64,000 nt of DNA from Rubrivivax sp. (GCA_019635285.1 JAHBZS010000014.1:1-64000), one strand, 5' to 3'. Counted from the stretch's first letter, positions 26,329 to 35,895 are shown. The notes: generated by a model from the sequence alone, not told the origin. Translations and numbers: made by a program.

Positions 26329-27917
26329 AGCGTACCCGCCCTCCTCGCAGCCATGACCGACATGACGATCATGACGACGATGAACGTGCCCAGCAATCCA
26401 CCTGAGCCCGCCATGAATCTGATCAGGCCAGCCCGCTCCTGACGCAAGTCGGCCGCACTGGCGACCTTGGAGACCATGCCCAGCAGGGGTATGGCCACCT
26501 TCTCCCTGAGTTCGCCCGCGCTGTGGAAGACCGGCCGCAGCTGACTGCCCGCAAACGCGACGAAGAGGCCCGCCGCCAAAGCCACCGCAAAGGCCAGCGG
26601 CAACAACAACATGCGGTTCGGCGAGACCGGGTTGGGCGAAACACGCGGCGGATCGACCAGCCGGAAATCGGCCACGCCCGATGCCACCTCCAGTTCGCCG
26701 GACATGGACGCCGACTCGCGACGCGCCACCAAGTCCTCGTAGTTCTTCTTGTGAACGGAATAGTCGCGGTTGAGTTGCGCAGCCTCGGCTTCGACCTGCG
26801 GGGCGGTCTTCAGCATCTCTCGGGCATTGTCGTAGCGCGTCTGGTACTCAGCGACACGCGCGCGCAACGCCGCCACCTGCACCTCGGACGAGGCGAGCAG
26901 GCGCCCCATCTCCTGCTGAGCGAGGCTGCTCGGCCCACCGCTGGCCACTCCGTTGGGGCCCGACGACGCCGCCTTGCGAAGCTCCTGCACTTCCTTGCGC
27001 TTCTGCTCCTCGAGTTCCTTGATCATCCGGCGCGTGCTAACGACATCGGGGTGCTGCTCGGTGAATCGCTGCAGCAACGAGTCAAGGTTCCTCTTCTGCA
27101 CGTCGATTCGCGCGTCGATCTCAGGCGTGGAAACGCCGACCGTCGATTCCTGCAACAGACTCTGCGTCGCGAGACTGGCACCCTGCGCCTTTTCGGTCAT
27201 CAGTTGCTGCTTTGCCGCGTCCCGCGCCTGCTCGGCCTCGCGCAGGGCCAGCCGCGCCTGATTGAGTTGCTCACCCAGCTCACCCAGACGCGCCGCCGAG
27301 TCCTTGCCCTCGGAGTTATGCAACTGGATGTTACGCAGGCGGAATTCCTTGAGTCTGGTTTCAGCCTCTTCAAGCTTGGCTTCGTAATTCTTGATCTGCT
27401 CGTCGAGGAAAACCTTTGCGGTCGCTGCATCCTTGCGCGTGGCGCCGAGGCTCGACTCGACGAAGATCGACACCAGCGACTGAACCACCTTCTGCGCCTT
27501 GGCGGGCTCGGGATTCCTGTAAGACAACGAGTACAGGTTGTCCCGACCGACATTCCTGATCTGCAGGTCGCGCATCAGATCGGTGATCAATGCCTCCTGC
27601 TGCGCTTTTGAATCGCTCTTCAGGTCCAGGTCGGCCATGCGCACCAACTTCTCCATGTTCGGCCGGCTGATGAGCGTGCGGCTGAGCATGATCACCTGCT
27701 GCTCGACATTGGGCTGCACGGCCAAGCCGGACATCAGCGGCTTCAGGATCGACTGGGTGTCCACATAGATGCGAGCCGTGGCCTCGTAGTTGTCCGGCAC
27801 CCTGAAGACGATGACCATGCCGATCACGGCGACCAGCCAGGCCACCGCCAGGGATGGCCAGCGGAACCGCCACATGCCCTTGGCAATGGTGACGATCTGG
27901 GCAATCAGTTGTTCCAT
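26325..27917 (-). CDS. XrtA system polysaccharide chain-length determinant (Wzz/PCP family)
   Basis: A 530-residue inner-membrane polysaccharide co-polymerase. One membrane segment lies near residues 20-40 and another near the C-terminus after the Pro-rich motif RVSPNPVSPNRML. Between them is a Wzz domain (NYEATARIYVDTQSILKPL) and a long heptad-rich coiled coil (about residues 160-400). These features fit TIGR03007. It sets polymer length together with the separate tyrosine kinase encoded downstream, so this is the split form rather than the fused Wzc form. Confidence 0.94.
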   Translation of the reverse strand: MEQLIAQIVTIAKGMWRFRWPSLAVAWLVAVIGMVIVFRVPDNYEATARIYVDTQSILKPLMSGLAVQPNVEQQVIMLSRTLISRPNMEKLVRMADLDLKSDSKAQQEALITDLMRDLQIRNVGRDNLYSLSYRNPEPAKAQKVVQSLVSIFVESSLGATRKDAATAKVFLDEQIKNYEAKLEEAETRLKEFRLRNIQLHNSEGKDSAARLGELGEQLNQARLALREAEQARDAAKQQLMTEKAQGASLATQSLLQESTVGVSTPEIDARIDVQKRNLDSLLQRFTEQHPDVVSTRRMIKELEEQKRKEVQELRKAASSGPNGVASGGPSSLAQQEMGRLLASSEVQVAALRARVAEYQTRYDNAREMLKTAPQVEAEAAQLNRDYSVHKKNYEDLVARRESASMSGELEVASGVADFRLVDPPRVSPNPVSPNRMLLLPLAFAVALAAGLFVAFAGSQLRPVFHSAGELREKVAIPLLGMVSKVASAADLRQERAGLIRFMAGSGGLLGTFIVVMIVMSVMAARRAGTL

Positions 27918-27960
27918 GTTGCGAGCACCGACGCGGTCAAGGCTGCAGGCCGCGAGAAGA

Positions 27961-28593
27961 CTAGAAGAAGCTTTGCGGAATGATCAGGATGTCGCCCGGC
28001 TTCATCTGCACGTTGGCGGAGACGTCCCCGCGACGGATCAGGTCCCGCAGCCTCACCGAGTACTGCTTGCCGCCGTCAGCGGTGCGCAGGATGGTGGCCG
28101 AGTTGCCGTCGGCAAAGTCGGTGAGTCCGCCGACGGCGATCATCACGTCGAGCACGGTCATGTACTGCTTGTAGGGCAGCGCCTGCGGTTTCGCCGCTTC
28201 GCCCACGACCCGGATCTGCTGGTCGTAGGGGCCGACAAAGCTGGTGACGATGACAGTGACGACCGGGTCACGAACATACTTCGCCAGGCTCTTTTCGATG
28301 TCCCGCGCGATCTCGACCGAGTGCTTGCCCTGGGCCGTCAGCTCATCGATGAGCGGCGTCGAGAACTTGCCGTCGGGCCGCACAGGCACCGACATCGACA
28401 ACTCCGGGTTGCGCCAGACGATGATGTTGAGGGCGTCACCCGGGCCGACGATGTAGTTGTAGTCTTGCGTGGACGCCAGGGCCGGCGCCGGCGGGAAGTT
28501 GTCCGACGTGGCACACGCCGTCAGCAGGCCGATGCCCACACACGCTGCCACCCACCGCACCGATCGGGCCCAATGGCGGGTGAAGTTCTTCAT
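27961..28593 (-). CDS. XrtA exopolysaccharide export lipoprotein (Wza-like, SLBB)
   Basis: A 210-residue outer-membrane export protein. A lipobox LTAC ends the signal peptide, so the mature protein should be a lipoprotein. YIVGPGDALNIIVWRNPELS begins the Poly_export domain, and VVGEAAKPQALPY begins the SLBB domain. It fits TIGR03027, the short Wza relative of XrtA loci. ATG 28593 has a good GAGGAAGGG ribosome site. It is the first gene of the core minus-strand operon running to 14071; the promoter is probably in the 262 bases upstream, where an AT-rich patch lies around 28705-28720. Confidence 0.94.
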   Translation of the reverse strand: MKNFTRHWARSVRWVAACVGIGLLTACATSDNFPPAPALASTQDYNYIVGPGDALNIIVWRNPELSMSVPVRPDGKFSTPLIDELTAQGKHSVEIARDIEKSLAKYVRDPVVTVIVTSFVGPYDQQIRVVGEAAKPQALPYKQYMTVLDVMIAVGGLTDFADGNSATILRTADGGKQYSVRLRDLIRRGDVSANVQMKPGDILIIPQSFF

Positions 28594-28855
28594 GTCGGCT
28601 GCCCTTCCTCGATCCGATGTTGTGTCGCGCCCGCACTTTTTGCGGCGGCAATGATGGCACAGCCGTAGAACCCGTCGCAACGCTCAGGCAAGGGGGAACG
28701 TGCAATAGCCAAATATGCACGGACGCAATCGGCACGGCCTGGCGCCCGTCGACGCCCTCGGCTCTTCGGCAGCAACCCGCCCGGAGTTGACCGCCAGGGG
28801 AGCCCCCGCGCCGGTCGCTCGGCGCAAGCCCCGCCGGCGGCGTGCTCGCGGCAGG

Positions 28856-30136
28856 CTACAGATAGATCCGTAGCACCAGCTGAACGGTCTGCCGCTGCGG
28901 CACGGCATAGAACACCGTCCCAGGCGACCCCGAGAATGCCTGCCATTGCAGCGCCATCTCGGCGCGATCCCAGGCGTAGCGCCCCTCCAGCCAGACAGCG
29001 CGACTGGGGGATTGCATGTCCTGCCGCAGGAACCCCGACAAGTTGAAGCGCTTGACCCACAGGTCCTTCCACACGGCATGGAGAAACCACTGGCTACGCG
29101 TGGGCAGGTCCTGCAGCGACTGCGCCGAAGCCAGCACCTGCTGCTGGGCCTGTCCTGGCAACTGGTCCCACTGATCGCCACGCGGCGCCGCACTGTTGTA
29201 CTCGGCCTCTCCCGTGAGGGTGAGGTTGAAGGGCGTGGTGTAGGTCAGCCCGACCGACGCGCGCTGCTGATTTTCGTCAGGTTCGGCCAGTGAGAGGGCC
29301 TGCGAGACAAGAGACTGGCCCTTGCCTGCCGCGATCTCGCCATACAGAACCACGGCGTCAGTGACCAGTGCCGACAGATTCATGCCGACTTGCACGGGAA
29401 TGTCCGTGCCGCCATAGACCAGCAACTGCGGATTGAACTGGTCGCTGACCTTGTAGCTTCCCGCCACCAGGTAGCGATTGCTCGGGTTGGTGGCGCCGGC
29501 ATTGAGCGCGAAGGTCTCGGGGTCGGGCGAGCGGCCGAGCTTTGGCGAGAACGCCACCGTCAATGAGGCACGATCCCAGAGCTGTTGCCCCTGAAGCACC
29601 ACCGTGCCTTGGCGGTTTTCGCGCAGCAAGGCCGGGTCCGGGTCGACGATGGCACGCAAAGCATTCGCCTTGAACCAGTCGGTCGGGTTGAAGCCCGTCG
29701 CCGCGCCATTGCGGATGTTGACGCGGCCCAGGTCCAGGATCTGGTCCTCGGTGCGCGCCCAGCTGAGATAGGCCTCGCGCAGGGTGTTCACGTTGTCACC
29801 CGGCGGCACACCGTCGCTATCGATGCCGTCCAGCCGATCGGAGAACACCGCGCGCAACCCCGGCGCCAGGTGCCCGTCGAAGCGGAAGTCGATCGACCCG
29901 CGGTAGAGGCTCACCTTGTCGTCCGACCCGCGCAACCGGCCTTGGCCGACCGCTCCTTCGACGAACAGGCGCCATGCCCTCGCAGGGCGGGCATCGGCAT
30001 CCGACGCCTTGTCGGCCAGCGACAGCGCGTCCAGGTCATCCGGCGGCGCGCCGGGGCCGTCGTTTGCCGCGCGCGCCGGAAGGCCGCTTCCGAGCAACAA
30101 CAGCAGGAGCCACGGCGCAAGAAGGTGATGTCGCAT
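28856..30136 (-). CDS. Outer-membrane beta-barrel protein of the Lol-like cassette
   Basis: A 426-residue protein with a signal peptide (a run of Leu, cleavage near PARAAN) and porin-like strands. Repeated alternating segments such as YRGSIDFRFDGHLAPGLRAV and a final strand TVQLVLRIYL are present. It has the look of DUF1302/alginate-porin-like barrels, but I cannot fix the family. It is the last gene of a four-gene set with an ABC ATPase, an FtsX-type permease and a LolA-like carrier, two bases from the latter. That placement suggests it is the outer-membrane end of a lipid or lipoprotein export route. Confidence 0.72.
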   Translation of the reverse strand: MRHHLLAPWLLLLLLGSGLPARAANDGPGAPPDDLDALSLADKASDADARPARAWRLFVEGAVGQGRLRGSDDKVSLYRGSIDFRFDGHLAPGLRAVFSDRLDGIDSDGVPPGDNVNTLREAYLSWARTEDQILDLGRVNIRNGAATGFNPTDWFKANALRAIVDPDPALLRENRQGTVVLQGQQLWDRASLTVAFSPKLGRSPDPETFALNAGATNPSNRYLVAGSYKVSDQFNPQLLVYGGTDIPVQVGMNLSALVTDAVVLYGEIAAGKGQSLVSQALSLAEPDENQQRASVGLTYTTPFNLTLTGEAEYNSAAPRGDQWDQLPGQAQQQVLASAQSLQDLPTRSQWFLHAVWKDLWVKRFNLSGFLRQDMQSPSRAVWLEGRYAWDRAEMALQWQAFSGSPGTVFYAVPQRQTVQLVLRIYL

Positions 30137-30138
30137 GT

Positions 30139-30921
30139 TCAGCTTGGTTTGTAGCGCGGAAGGTAGTCACGCTGCAGCCAGGCCTCCGGCACATCTCGCC
30201 ACGCGAAGTCCTGGTAGCGCATGACCGTGACCCAGCCAGGATCCAGCCCGTCGATGATGACCACTTCCGTCGGCCGCTCGCGCCCCAACTGTGGCTGGAA
30301 CTTGCGGTAGTAGGCCGTTTTCAGCAGATGGCCACTCTCGGCGAAGAAGCGCGCCTTGATCGGACGAGACGTACCCACCTCGACCCACATTTCAACACGA
30401 TGGTAGGGGGCGTCGGGCGCAGCCGCCGACAGCTTGAGCTTGTAGGCGCGCCGCGTGGTCTTCTCGCCGTCCACCGTGTCTTCCTCGGCCAGCAGTTCCG
30501 CGCGGTAGTCCTTGGCCAGGTTGACGGTGACGACATCCCCGTTCGACACCTGTCCGAGCAGGCGCTGCTGCGGCGACAGGCGGATGCTCGATTGACTCGC
30601 CGGGTCATAGAACCACAGGTCGTTGCCGCTCTTGAGCATCAGCTTGTTCGCATCGCGCTCGGGCGACACGATGCGGATCAGCGTGCGGAACTGGCCGCTG
30701 CCTTCGTCGGCCTTGGACAGCACGTTGATGACGCTGGTATCGGTCTGCTTGCCTTGCCGGTACTCGAGCAGCGTCACCGTCGTCGAAAAGGGGCGCGACG
30801 GATTGCGCACTGCGTCACTCGCCGTCAGGATGGCCTGGGCATCGGTGTTCGCGTGTGCGGCAGCGCACGACGCCCACAGCAGCGCTATCGTCAAGCTGCG
30901 CCGCCACCTGTTCATGTTCAT
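30139..30921 (-). CDS. LolA-like outer membrane lipoprotein-sorting protein
   Basis: A 260-residue periplasmic protein with a signal peptide (cleavage near AHANT). The sandwich pattern is that of the LolA-like/PF17131 family: RIVSPERDANKLMLKSGNDL, LWFYDPASQSSIRLSP, EMWVEVGTSRPIKARFF. Such proteins bind a lipid or lipoprotein acyl chain and carry it across the periplasm. The neighbouring ABC permease and ATPase would load it and the barrel encoded downstream may receive it. The cargo is unknown. Confidence 0.82.
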   Translation of the reverse strand: MNMNRWRRSLTIALLWASCAAAHANTDAQAILTASDAVRNPSRPFSTTVTLLEYRQGKQTDTSVINVLSKADEGSGQFRTLIRIVSPERDANKLMLKSGNDLWFYDPASQSSIRLSPQQRLLGQVSNGDVVTVNLAKDYRAELLAEEDTVDGEKTTRRAYKLKLSAAAPDAPYHRVEMWVEVGTSRPIKARFFAESGHLLKTAYYRKFQPQLGRERPTEVVIIDGLDPGWVTVMRYQDFAWRDVPEAWLQRDYLPRYKPS

Positions 30922-30937
30922 AGAGCATGGCCCTCCG

Positions 30938-32335
30938 CTACACGTGACGCAACGCGTCGACGATGTTCATCCTGGAGGCACGCGCCGCCGGCACGAGCGA
31001 CGAGGCTGCGGCCACCAGAATCAGCCCTGCCGCGCACCAGAACATCATCCAGTACTCCCCGCCAAAGCCGATGGACAACGGCACGGGCTCGACGCGGGAA
31101 GGAGGAATCCACTCGAAATTGAGTCGATTGACGATCCAAGCCAGCAGCAACGAAGCCACGATGCCCGTCGCGGCGGCGGCAACACCCAGCACCAGACCCT
31201 CGATGACGAACATCTGGCGTGCGCCGAAGCGGCGCAGCCCGATCGCCCGCAGCGTGCCGATCTCCACGGTCCGCTCGACGACGGTCATGCTCATCGTGTT
31301 GGTCACCGTGAAGAGGACGACACCGCCGATCAGCACAGCCATGAAGCCGAAGATCGTGTCGAACATCTGGATGGTCTGACCATAGAACGGATTGAGGGTG
31401 GCGAAGTCGACGATCGCCAGGGGCTTGTTCGAGAAGCGATCCTTCAGAAGCCGGGACAAGCGATCCTGAGCCGCCTGCAGATCCTCGCTGTGGTGCAACT
31501 GGATGGCGATGGCAGTCACCTGCTTGGCCGATGAACCGTACACCAAGCGCTGCGCGAGCGACAGATGTGCCGTGACGGCCACCTCGTCCAGTTCCTTGAC
31601 GCCTTGGAACTCGGCGCTGACTGGGCGAACGCTGGCCACGTTGGGCGCGCCTTTAGGCCCGCTGGCCAGGATCTCGATCTGCGGGCCGCGTGAAGGCCCG
31701 GATTCCGCCGGCCCGTTGCCTGCGGCCAGGTCCTTGATGTCGTCCGGCAGCGACGCATCGCCTTTCGAGGCGGCCGCCGCCTCGTCGGCAGGCATGCAAT
31801 CCGCCACCTTCAGCGCCGCGCACAGGTTCAGCACACGCGCCAGGCCGACCCCCAGCACCACGCTGTCCGCATCGGTGCCCTGCAGCGAGAGGGGGCGGAT
31901 GAGAATGCGCTGACCGTAGCCATTCCACAGCCGCATGCGGTTCTGCTCCTCGGGAACGATGCCCGTGACCAGCACGGTGCGCGAAGTCCCCGACGCGAAA
32001 TTGCCGGCGATGCCGCCGAACTGAAGAATGGGCGTCACTTCGGTGACCAGCGGCGCCAGCACGGGGTCGCCCTTGATGGCGGCGACGATCGATTCGGGAT
32101 CACCGATGCCATAGGCGGCAGGGTTCCCGCCGCCCAACAGGAAGTAGTCCTTGTGCTGCACCTGCAGGTGGCCCGTGCGCCGCACGAAGTCGGTCTGCAT
32201 GGCGTACTTGATGTCCCGCACGTAGCCGCCGAAGAGCAGCACCGTGGTCAGTCCCAGCGCCATCGCAAACAGCGTGACCAGCGACCTGCGCCGATTGCGC
32301 ACGAGGTTGCGGCACGCCAGCACAACCGCATTCAT
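30938..32335 (-). CDS. ABC transporter permease, FtsX/MacB/LolCE family
   Basis: A 465-residue permease with the type VII ABC layout: one membrane segment at the N-terminus (LVTLFAMALGLTTVLLFGGY), a large periplasmic domain (about residues 45-310), then three segments near the C-terminus. The FtsX core NTMSMTVVERTVEIGTLRAI is clear. Unlike transporters that pump through a pore, this family moves lipids or lipoproteins out of the outer leaflet by a mechanical stroke. It overlaps the ATPase gene by ATGA. Together with the LolA-like protein it forms a Lol-type extraction system of unknown cargo. Confidence 0.9.
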   Translation of the reverse strand: MNAVVLACRNLVRNRRRSLVTLFAMALGLTTVLLFGGYVRDIKYAMQTDFVRRTGHLQVQHKDYFLLGGGNPAAYGIGDPESIVAAIKGDPVLAPLVTEVTPILQFGGIAGNFASGTSRTVLVTGIVPEEQNRMRLWNGYGQRILIRPLSLQGTDADSVVLGVGLARVLNLCAALKVADCMPADEAAAASKGDASLPDDIKDLAAGNGPAESGPSRGPQIEILASGPKGAPNVASVRPVSAEFQGVKELDEVAVTAHLSLAQRLVYGSSAKQVTAIAIQLHHSEDLQAAQDRLSRLLKDRFSNKPLAIVDFATLNPFYGQTIQMFDTIFGFMAVLIGGVVLFTVTNTMSMTVVERTVEIGTLRAIGLRRFGARQMFVIEGLVLGVAAAATGIVASLLLAWIVNRLNFEWIPPSRVEPVPLSIGFGGEYWMMFWCAAGLILVAAASSLVPAARASRMNIVDALRHV

Positions 32336-33123
32336 CCCCGTTCCCCCCCGCGAACGACAGAGAGGATCCGACCGTCCTGGATGCGCACGATGTCGTCGGC
32401 GGCTTCCAGCACCTTGGCATCGTGCGAAGAGAAGATGAAGGACACCTGCCCCTCCTTCTGCACCTGGCGCATCAGTTCGATGATCTCGGTGCCCGTCTTG
32501 CTGTCCAGGTTCGCCGTCGGCTCGTCCGCCAGGATCACGGCGGGCTGCCTGGCCAGCGCGCGGGCGATCGCCACCCGCTGGCGCTGACCGCCGGACATCT
32601 GGCCGGGACGCTTGCCGGCGTGCGCGCCAAGGCCGACCGCATCCAGCAGCCGCGTCACGCGCTCCCTGCGCAAGGCGGGTGCCATGTGGGCCATCACCAG
32701 CGGGTATTCGACGTTTTCGTAGGCCGTCAGCACCGGCAGCAGATTGAAGTTCTGGAACACAAAGCCGAGGCGTTGCGCCCGGAAATCGGACAGTTCGTCA
32801 TCGCTCATCGTGTAGACGGATCGGCCTGCGACCATCAGCGTCCCGGAGTCCGCCCGATCGATGCACCCAATCAGGTTCAACAAGGTGGTCTTGCCGCTGC
32901 CGGACTGACCGGAAATCACCGTGAACCGGTTGGGCAGGATGACCAGATCGATGTCCTGCAGCGCAGGGACGTCGACGTCGTCGAGCCGGTAGTGCTTGTT
33001 GATGCCCTTCAGGATCACCGGGTGGACGACGGCGCGGCGGTCGCCGGCCACGGACACCGGATCGCCCGCGGCATGGCCGCCGCCCGAGGCGGAGCGGAAC
33101 CAGCTTGACCAACCGAGGCGCAT
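32332..33123 (-). CDS. ABC transporter ATP-binding protein (LolD/MacB type)
   Basis: A 263-residue ATPase. Walker A is GQSGSGKTT, the signature is MSGGQRQRVAIARAL and Walker B is ILADEPTANLD. The spacing and GxPxNxD-type segments are those of the LolD/MacB/FtsE group. It powers the FtsX-type permease encoded next. The start is uncertain: ATG 33123 gives about 35 extra low-complexity residues before the first strand, and GTG 33018 is a possible alternative; neither has a strong ribosome site. Confidence 0.9.
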   Translation of the reverse strand: MRLGWSSWFRSASGGGHAAGDPVSVAGDRRAVVHPVILKGINKHYRLDDVDVPALQDIDLVILPNRFTVISGQSGSGKTTLLNLIGCIDRADSGTLMVAGRSVYTMSDDELSDFRAQRLGFVFQNFNLLPVLTAYENVEYPLVMAHMAPALRRERVTRLLDAVGLGAHAGKRPGQMSGGQRQRVAIARALARQPAVILADEPTANLDSKTGTEIIELMRQVQKEGQVSFIFSSHDAKVLEAADDIVRIQDGRILSVVRGGERG

Positions 33124-33311
33124 GAGGGCGATGGTAGCGGCACAAAACCGCCACTCCCGGGAGATAACCGGTGTGCTCCACCGCCATCTGTGACGCGTTG
33201 CGACCGCCGGACGCCGTCCGGGGCCACTTTCGCCGCGAACCCTAAAGGCTGGCCCGACGGTGCCGAAGTGAAGGACTGGGCCACAGCGTTTTTGCGGGCC
33301 GAGGAGAGCAC

Positions 33312-34631
33312 ATGCCTACCGGCGTACACGAGCGAAAGCCATCCGCAGGCTTGCACCGGCTGGCCCGATCCGCGGCCAGCCGCCTCCCGCGCGAGGTGCG
33401 CTTCAATTTGCTGAGACGCATGGTCGACTGCGATCCGAGCCCGGATTCCCGCCTGCAGTTGGACATCGCTTCCACCCAGACGGATCTGGAAGCCTGCTTT
33501 GCCTTGCTGCACGATGCCTATGTGGGCAGCGGCTTCATGAAGCCCGACCCCTCCGGCCTGCGCGTCACGCCGTACCACGCGCTGCCCACGACAACGACGC
33601 TGTGCGCGCGCTTCGACGGGCAAGTCGTCGGCACGCTGTCCATCATTCGTGAGGGGGTTTTCGGCTTCCCGATGCAGACGGCCTTCGACCTCAGCGAAGT
33701 GCGCACGCTGCCAGGCCGGATTGCGGAGATCTCCGCCTTGGCCGTGCACCCTGATTTCCGGAGCACGGGCGGAAAGATCCTCTTCCCGCTGATGAAGTTC
33801 ATGTACGAGTACTGCACCCGGTACTTCGACGTCCGCCACTTGGTGATCGCCGTCAACCCCAAGCACATCGACATGTACGAGGCGCTGCTGCTCTTCCGGC
33901 GCCTCGCGACGCAGGAAATCAGCAGCTACGACTTCGTCAACGGGGCACCGGCGATCGGCGCGACACTGGACCTGCAGGGTGCACCGGCGCAGTTCAGGGC
34001 AGCCTACGCCGGCAGAACGCCGCGCAAGGATCTGTATCACTATTTCACTGAAGTTGCGTTGCCTAACATTCGCTTCCCGGCACGCCGCTACCACGTCACC
34101 AACGACCCGGTGATGAGTCCGGAGCTGCTGGCGCACTTCTTCAATGGCCGCACGCAGGTATTCGGCGCGCTGGACGACCGCCAGCGAGCGCTCCTGCGGG
34201 CCGTCTACCCCGAGGTCGCCTACCGCGGCGTTCTGCCCGCTCCGAGCAACCAGGCGTCGCGGCACAAGTTGCGCAGCTTTCGCCGCTACTCCGTCAAGTG
34301 CCCGGCGCTGCTGGACGCAGAAGGGAGCCCGACCATCGACCTGGACGTGCTCGACGGGTCCCGCCATGGTTTTCTGGCCCGCGCCGACCAGCCGCTCGTG
34401 CCGCTGCGTTCCGGCACAGCGAGGATCCAGCTGGGTGCAGGCATCATGGCCAATGAGCGGGTTCGTGTTGTGCGCAAGGTGACGAGCCTGGCGGGCCTGT
34501 ACTACGGCTTCGAGATCGAATCACCCAGTACGGAGTGGACGCGCTTCGTGCGCGCGCTCGAATCGGGCGAGTCAAGCGCCTCCGACGCGGGCCAGCGGGT
34601 CGAACGGGTGGCCGAGCCGGCCGAGGTCTAG
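33312..34631 (+). CDS. N-acyl amino acid synthase-like GNAT domain fused to a PilZ domain
   Basis: A 439-residue fusion. Residues about 45-240 resemble the FeeM/autoinducer-synthase GNAT fold, with LLHDAYVGSGFM, then EISALAVHPDFRSTGGKILF and VIAVNPKHIDMYEALL. FeeM enzymes move a long acyl chain from acyl-ACP to an amino acid. The C-terminal third is a PilZ domain with both c-di-GMP motifs: RxxxR at Arg321-Arg325 and DxSxxG at Asp348-Gly353. Acyl transfer may therefore be switched by c-di-GMP. Linkage of N-acyl amino acid synthases to PEP-CTERM/exosortase loci has been described for Gram-negative bacteria. An inverted repeat CCGGAC-GCC-GTCCGG lies upstream at 33207-33221. Confidence 0.85.
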   Translation: MPTGVHERKPSAGLHRLARSAASRLPREVRFNLLRRMVDCDPSPDSRLQLDIASTQTDLEACFALLHDAYVGSGFMKPDPSGLRVTPYHALPTTTTLCARFDGQVVGTLSIIREGVFGFPMQTAFDLSEVRTLPGRIAEISALAVHPDFRSTGGKILFPLMKFMYEYCTRYFDVRHLVIAVNPKHIDMYEALLLFRRLATQEISSYDFVNGAPAIGATLDLQGAPAQFRAAYAGRTPRKDLYHYFTEVALPNIRFPARRYHVTNDPVMSPELLAHFFNGRTQVFGALDDRQRALLRAVYPEVAYRGVLPAPSNQASRHKLRSFRRYSVKCPALLDAEGSPTIDLDVLDGSRHGFLARADQPLVPLRSGTARIQLGAGIMANERVRVVRKVTSLAGLYYGFEIESPSTEWTRFVRALESGESSASDAGQRVERVAEPAEV

Positions 34632-34746
34632 CCAGGGATCAATCACAAGCCGGCGTCCCTCGTCGCGCTGCGTGCCAGCGGCATGCACCAATGCGAGAAT
34701 GACGCCCCTAACTGATGGCCGCCCAAGGCCGCCCGGGAGGGCTTGA

Positions 34747-35895
34747 ATGCGTGCATGCCGAAACTGCCTGCTGCCGGAAGCAGTACCGGGCGCTGAATTG
34801 AATGCCGCAGGGCTTTGCAGACCCTGCCGGGAATACAACCCCTCGAGCGGCGTGGCCGTGGAGCAGCGCCGGCTGCGCTGGGAAGCGGATCTGGAACTCG
34901 CGCTGAAAGCGTGCCGCCATCAGGGCGGCGCCTACGACTGCCTCGTGCCCCTGTCGGGAGGCAAGGACAGCGTCTACCTCATACACAAGCTCAAGAACGA
35001 CTATGGCCTGAGGGTGCTGGCACACACGACTGACATCGACATCGGTCCGGTGGCCTGGGACAACATCCGTCGCGCGGTGGACCGGCTGGATGTGGAGCAC
35101 ATGGTCTACAGACCGTCGATGGCCTTCTACCGCAAGCTCTTCCGCTGGCTGTTGATGAACCAGGAAGCGCGTGGTGCGGTGCATACCGTCTCGTACGTGT
35201 ACGCGCCGTTGTTCGAAGGCAATGCGCTGCAAGCGGCGACCCAGCTGAACATTCCGCTGGTGTTGGCCGGCTACTCGCCCGGGCAACCCCTGCCCGAACG
35301 CATGGAGTACGAGTTCCCGCGGCTGGCGATTTCGCAGGTCGACTGGACTCCCCCTGAACTGCGCGATTCCGGCGAGTTCGATGAACAGGAGCTGGCACGC
35401 TTCTGGAATCCGGCCCGCTTCCCCGCGGGGACCCGTTTCCCGCGCTATCTGGCGCCGTACCACGCCTGGCGCTACGACCAGGACGACATGATGAAGAAGG
35501 TGGTGGAACTGGGGCTCATCGCATCGAGCAAGAGCGCGAGCCCGGTGTTCTCCAACTATCCGATCAACTGGCTGCTGATGTATTCGGACCTGAAGAACTT
35601 TGGCTACAACCCGTATGCGCCGGAGTTCTCCGCGTTGATCCGGGAAGGCAAGGCCAACCGACAGTACTGGAAGCTGATGGGCAAGGTCGTGGATTTCATC
35701 ACCTTGCGCAAGATCTACCTGGGCCGGCACGTGGCCCAGCACATGAAGTGGCTGGGCCTGCGCGACGAGGACTTGCGCATCAACCGCCCCAGCAGGCCCG
35801 AATGGCCTGAACACGTGCGCAATGACTGGCAGACTGCCGCGCCGGGCGCGGGTGCGCCGGTGGCAAAAGAGGACGCTCGGCTGGTCACCGCATGA
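34747..35895 (+). CDS. PP-loop N-acetyl sugar amidotransferase-like protein (WbpG/WbuX type)
   Basis: A 382-residue PP-loop ATPase with the pyrophosphate motif SGGKDS at residues 70-75 and two CxxC pairs (Cys4/Cys7 and Cys24/Cys27) that look like a structural zinc site. It resembles the LPS enzymes that, with a glutaminase subunit, turn a sugar keto/hydroxyl group into an amidine. No partner glutaminase is seen nearby. Because its neighbours are an N-acyl amino acid synthase and lipid enzymes, it may act on a small molecule rather than a sugar. It overlaps the flavoenzyme gene by ATGA. Confidence 0.83.
   Translation: MRACRNCLLPEAVPGAELNAAGLCRPCREYNPSSGVAVEQRRLRWEADLELALKACRHQGGAYDCLVPLSGGKDSVYLIHKLKNDYGLRVLAHTTDIDIGPVAWDNIRRAVDRLDVEHMVYRPSMAFYRKLFRWLLMNQEARGAVHTVSYVYAPLFEGNALQAATQLNIPLVLAGYSPGQPLPERMEYEFPRLAISQVDWTPPELRDSGEFDEQELARFWNPARFPAGTRFPRYLAPYHAWRYDQDDMMKKVVELGLIASSKSASPVFSNYPINWLLMYSDLKNFGYNPYAPEFSALIREGKANRQYWKLMGKVVDFITLRKIYLGRHVAQHMKWLGLRDEDLRINRPSRPEWPEHVRNDWQTAAPGAGAPVAKEDARLVTA

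Noticed and set aside
28725-28739. Sigma-54-like promoter upstream of the EPS export lipoprotein
   Set aside because: Same fault: 11 bases between the GG and GC elements.
33207-33221. Inverted repeat CCGGAC-GCC-GTCCGG as a definite operator for the FeeM-PilZ gene
   Set aside because: Six-base GC-rich arms are expected by chance in this DNA and there is no second copy; noted only in the gene entry.
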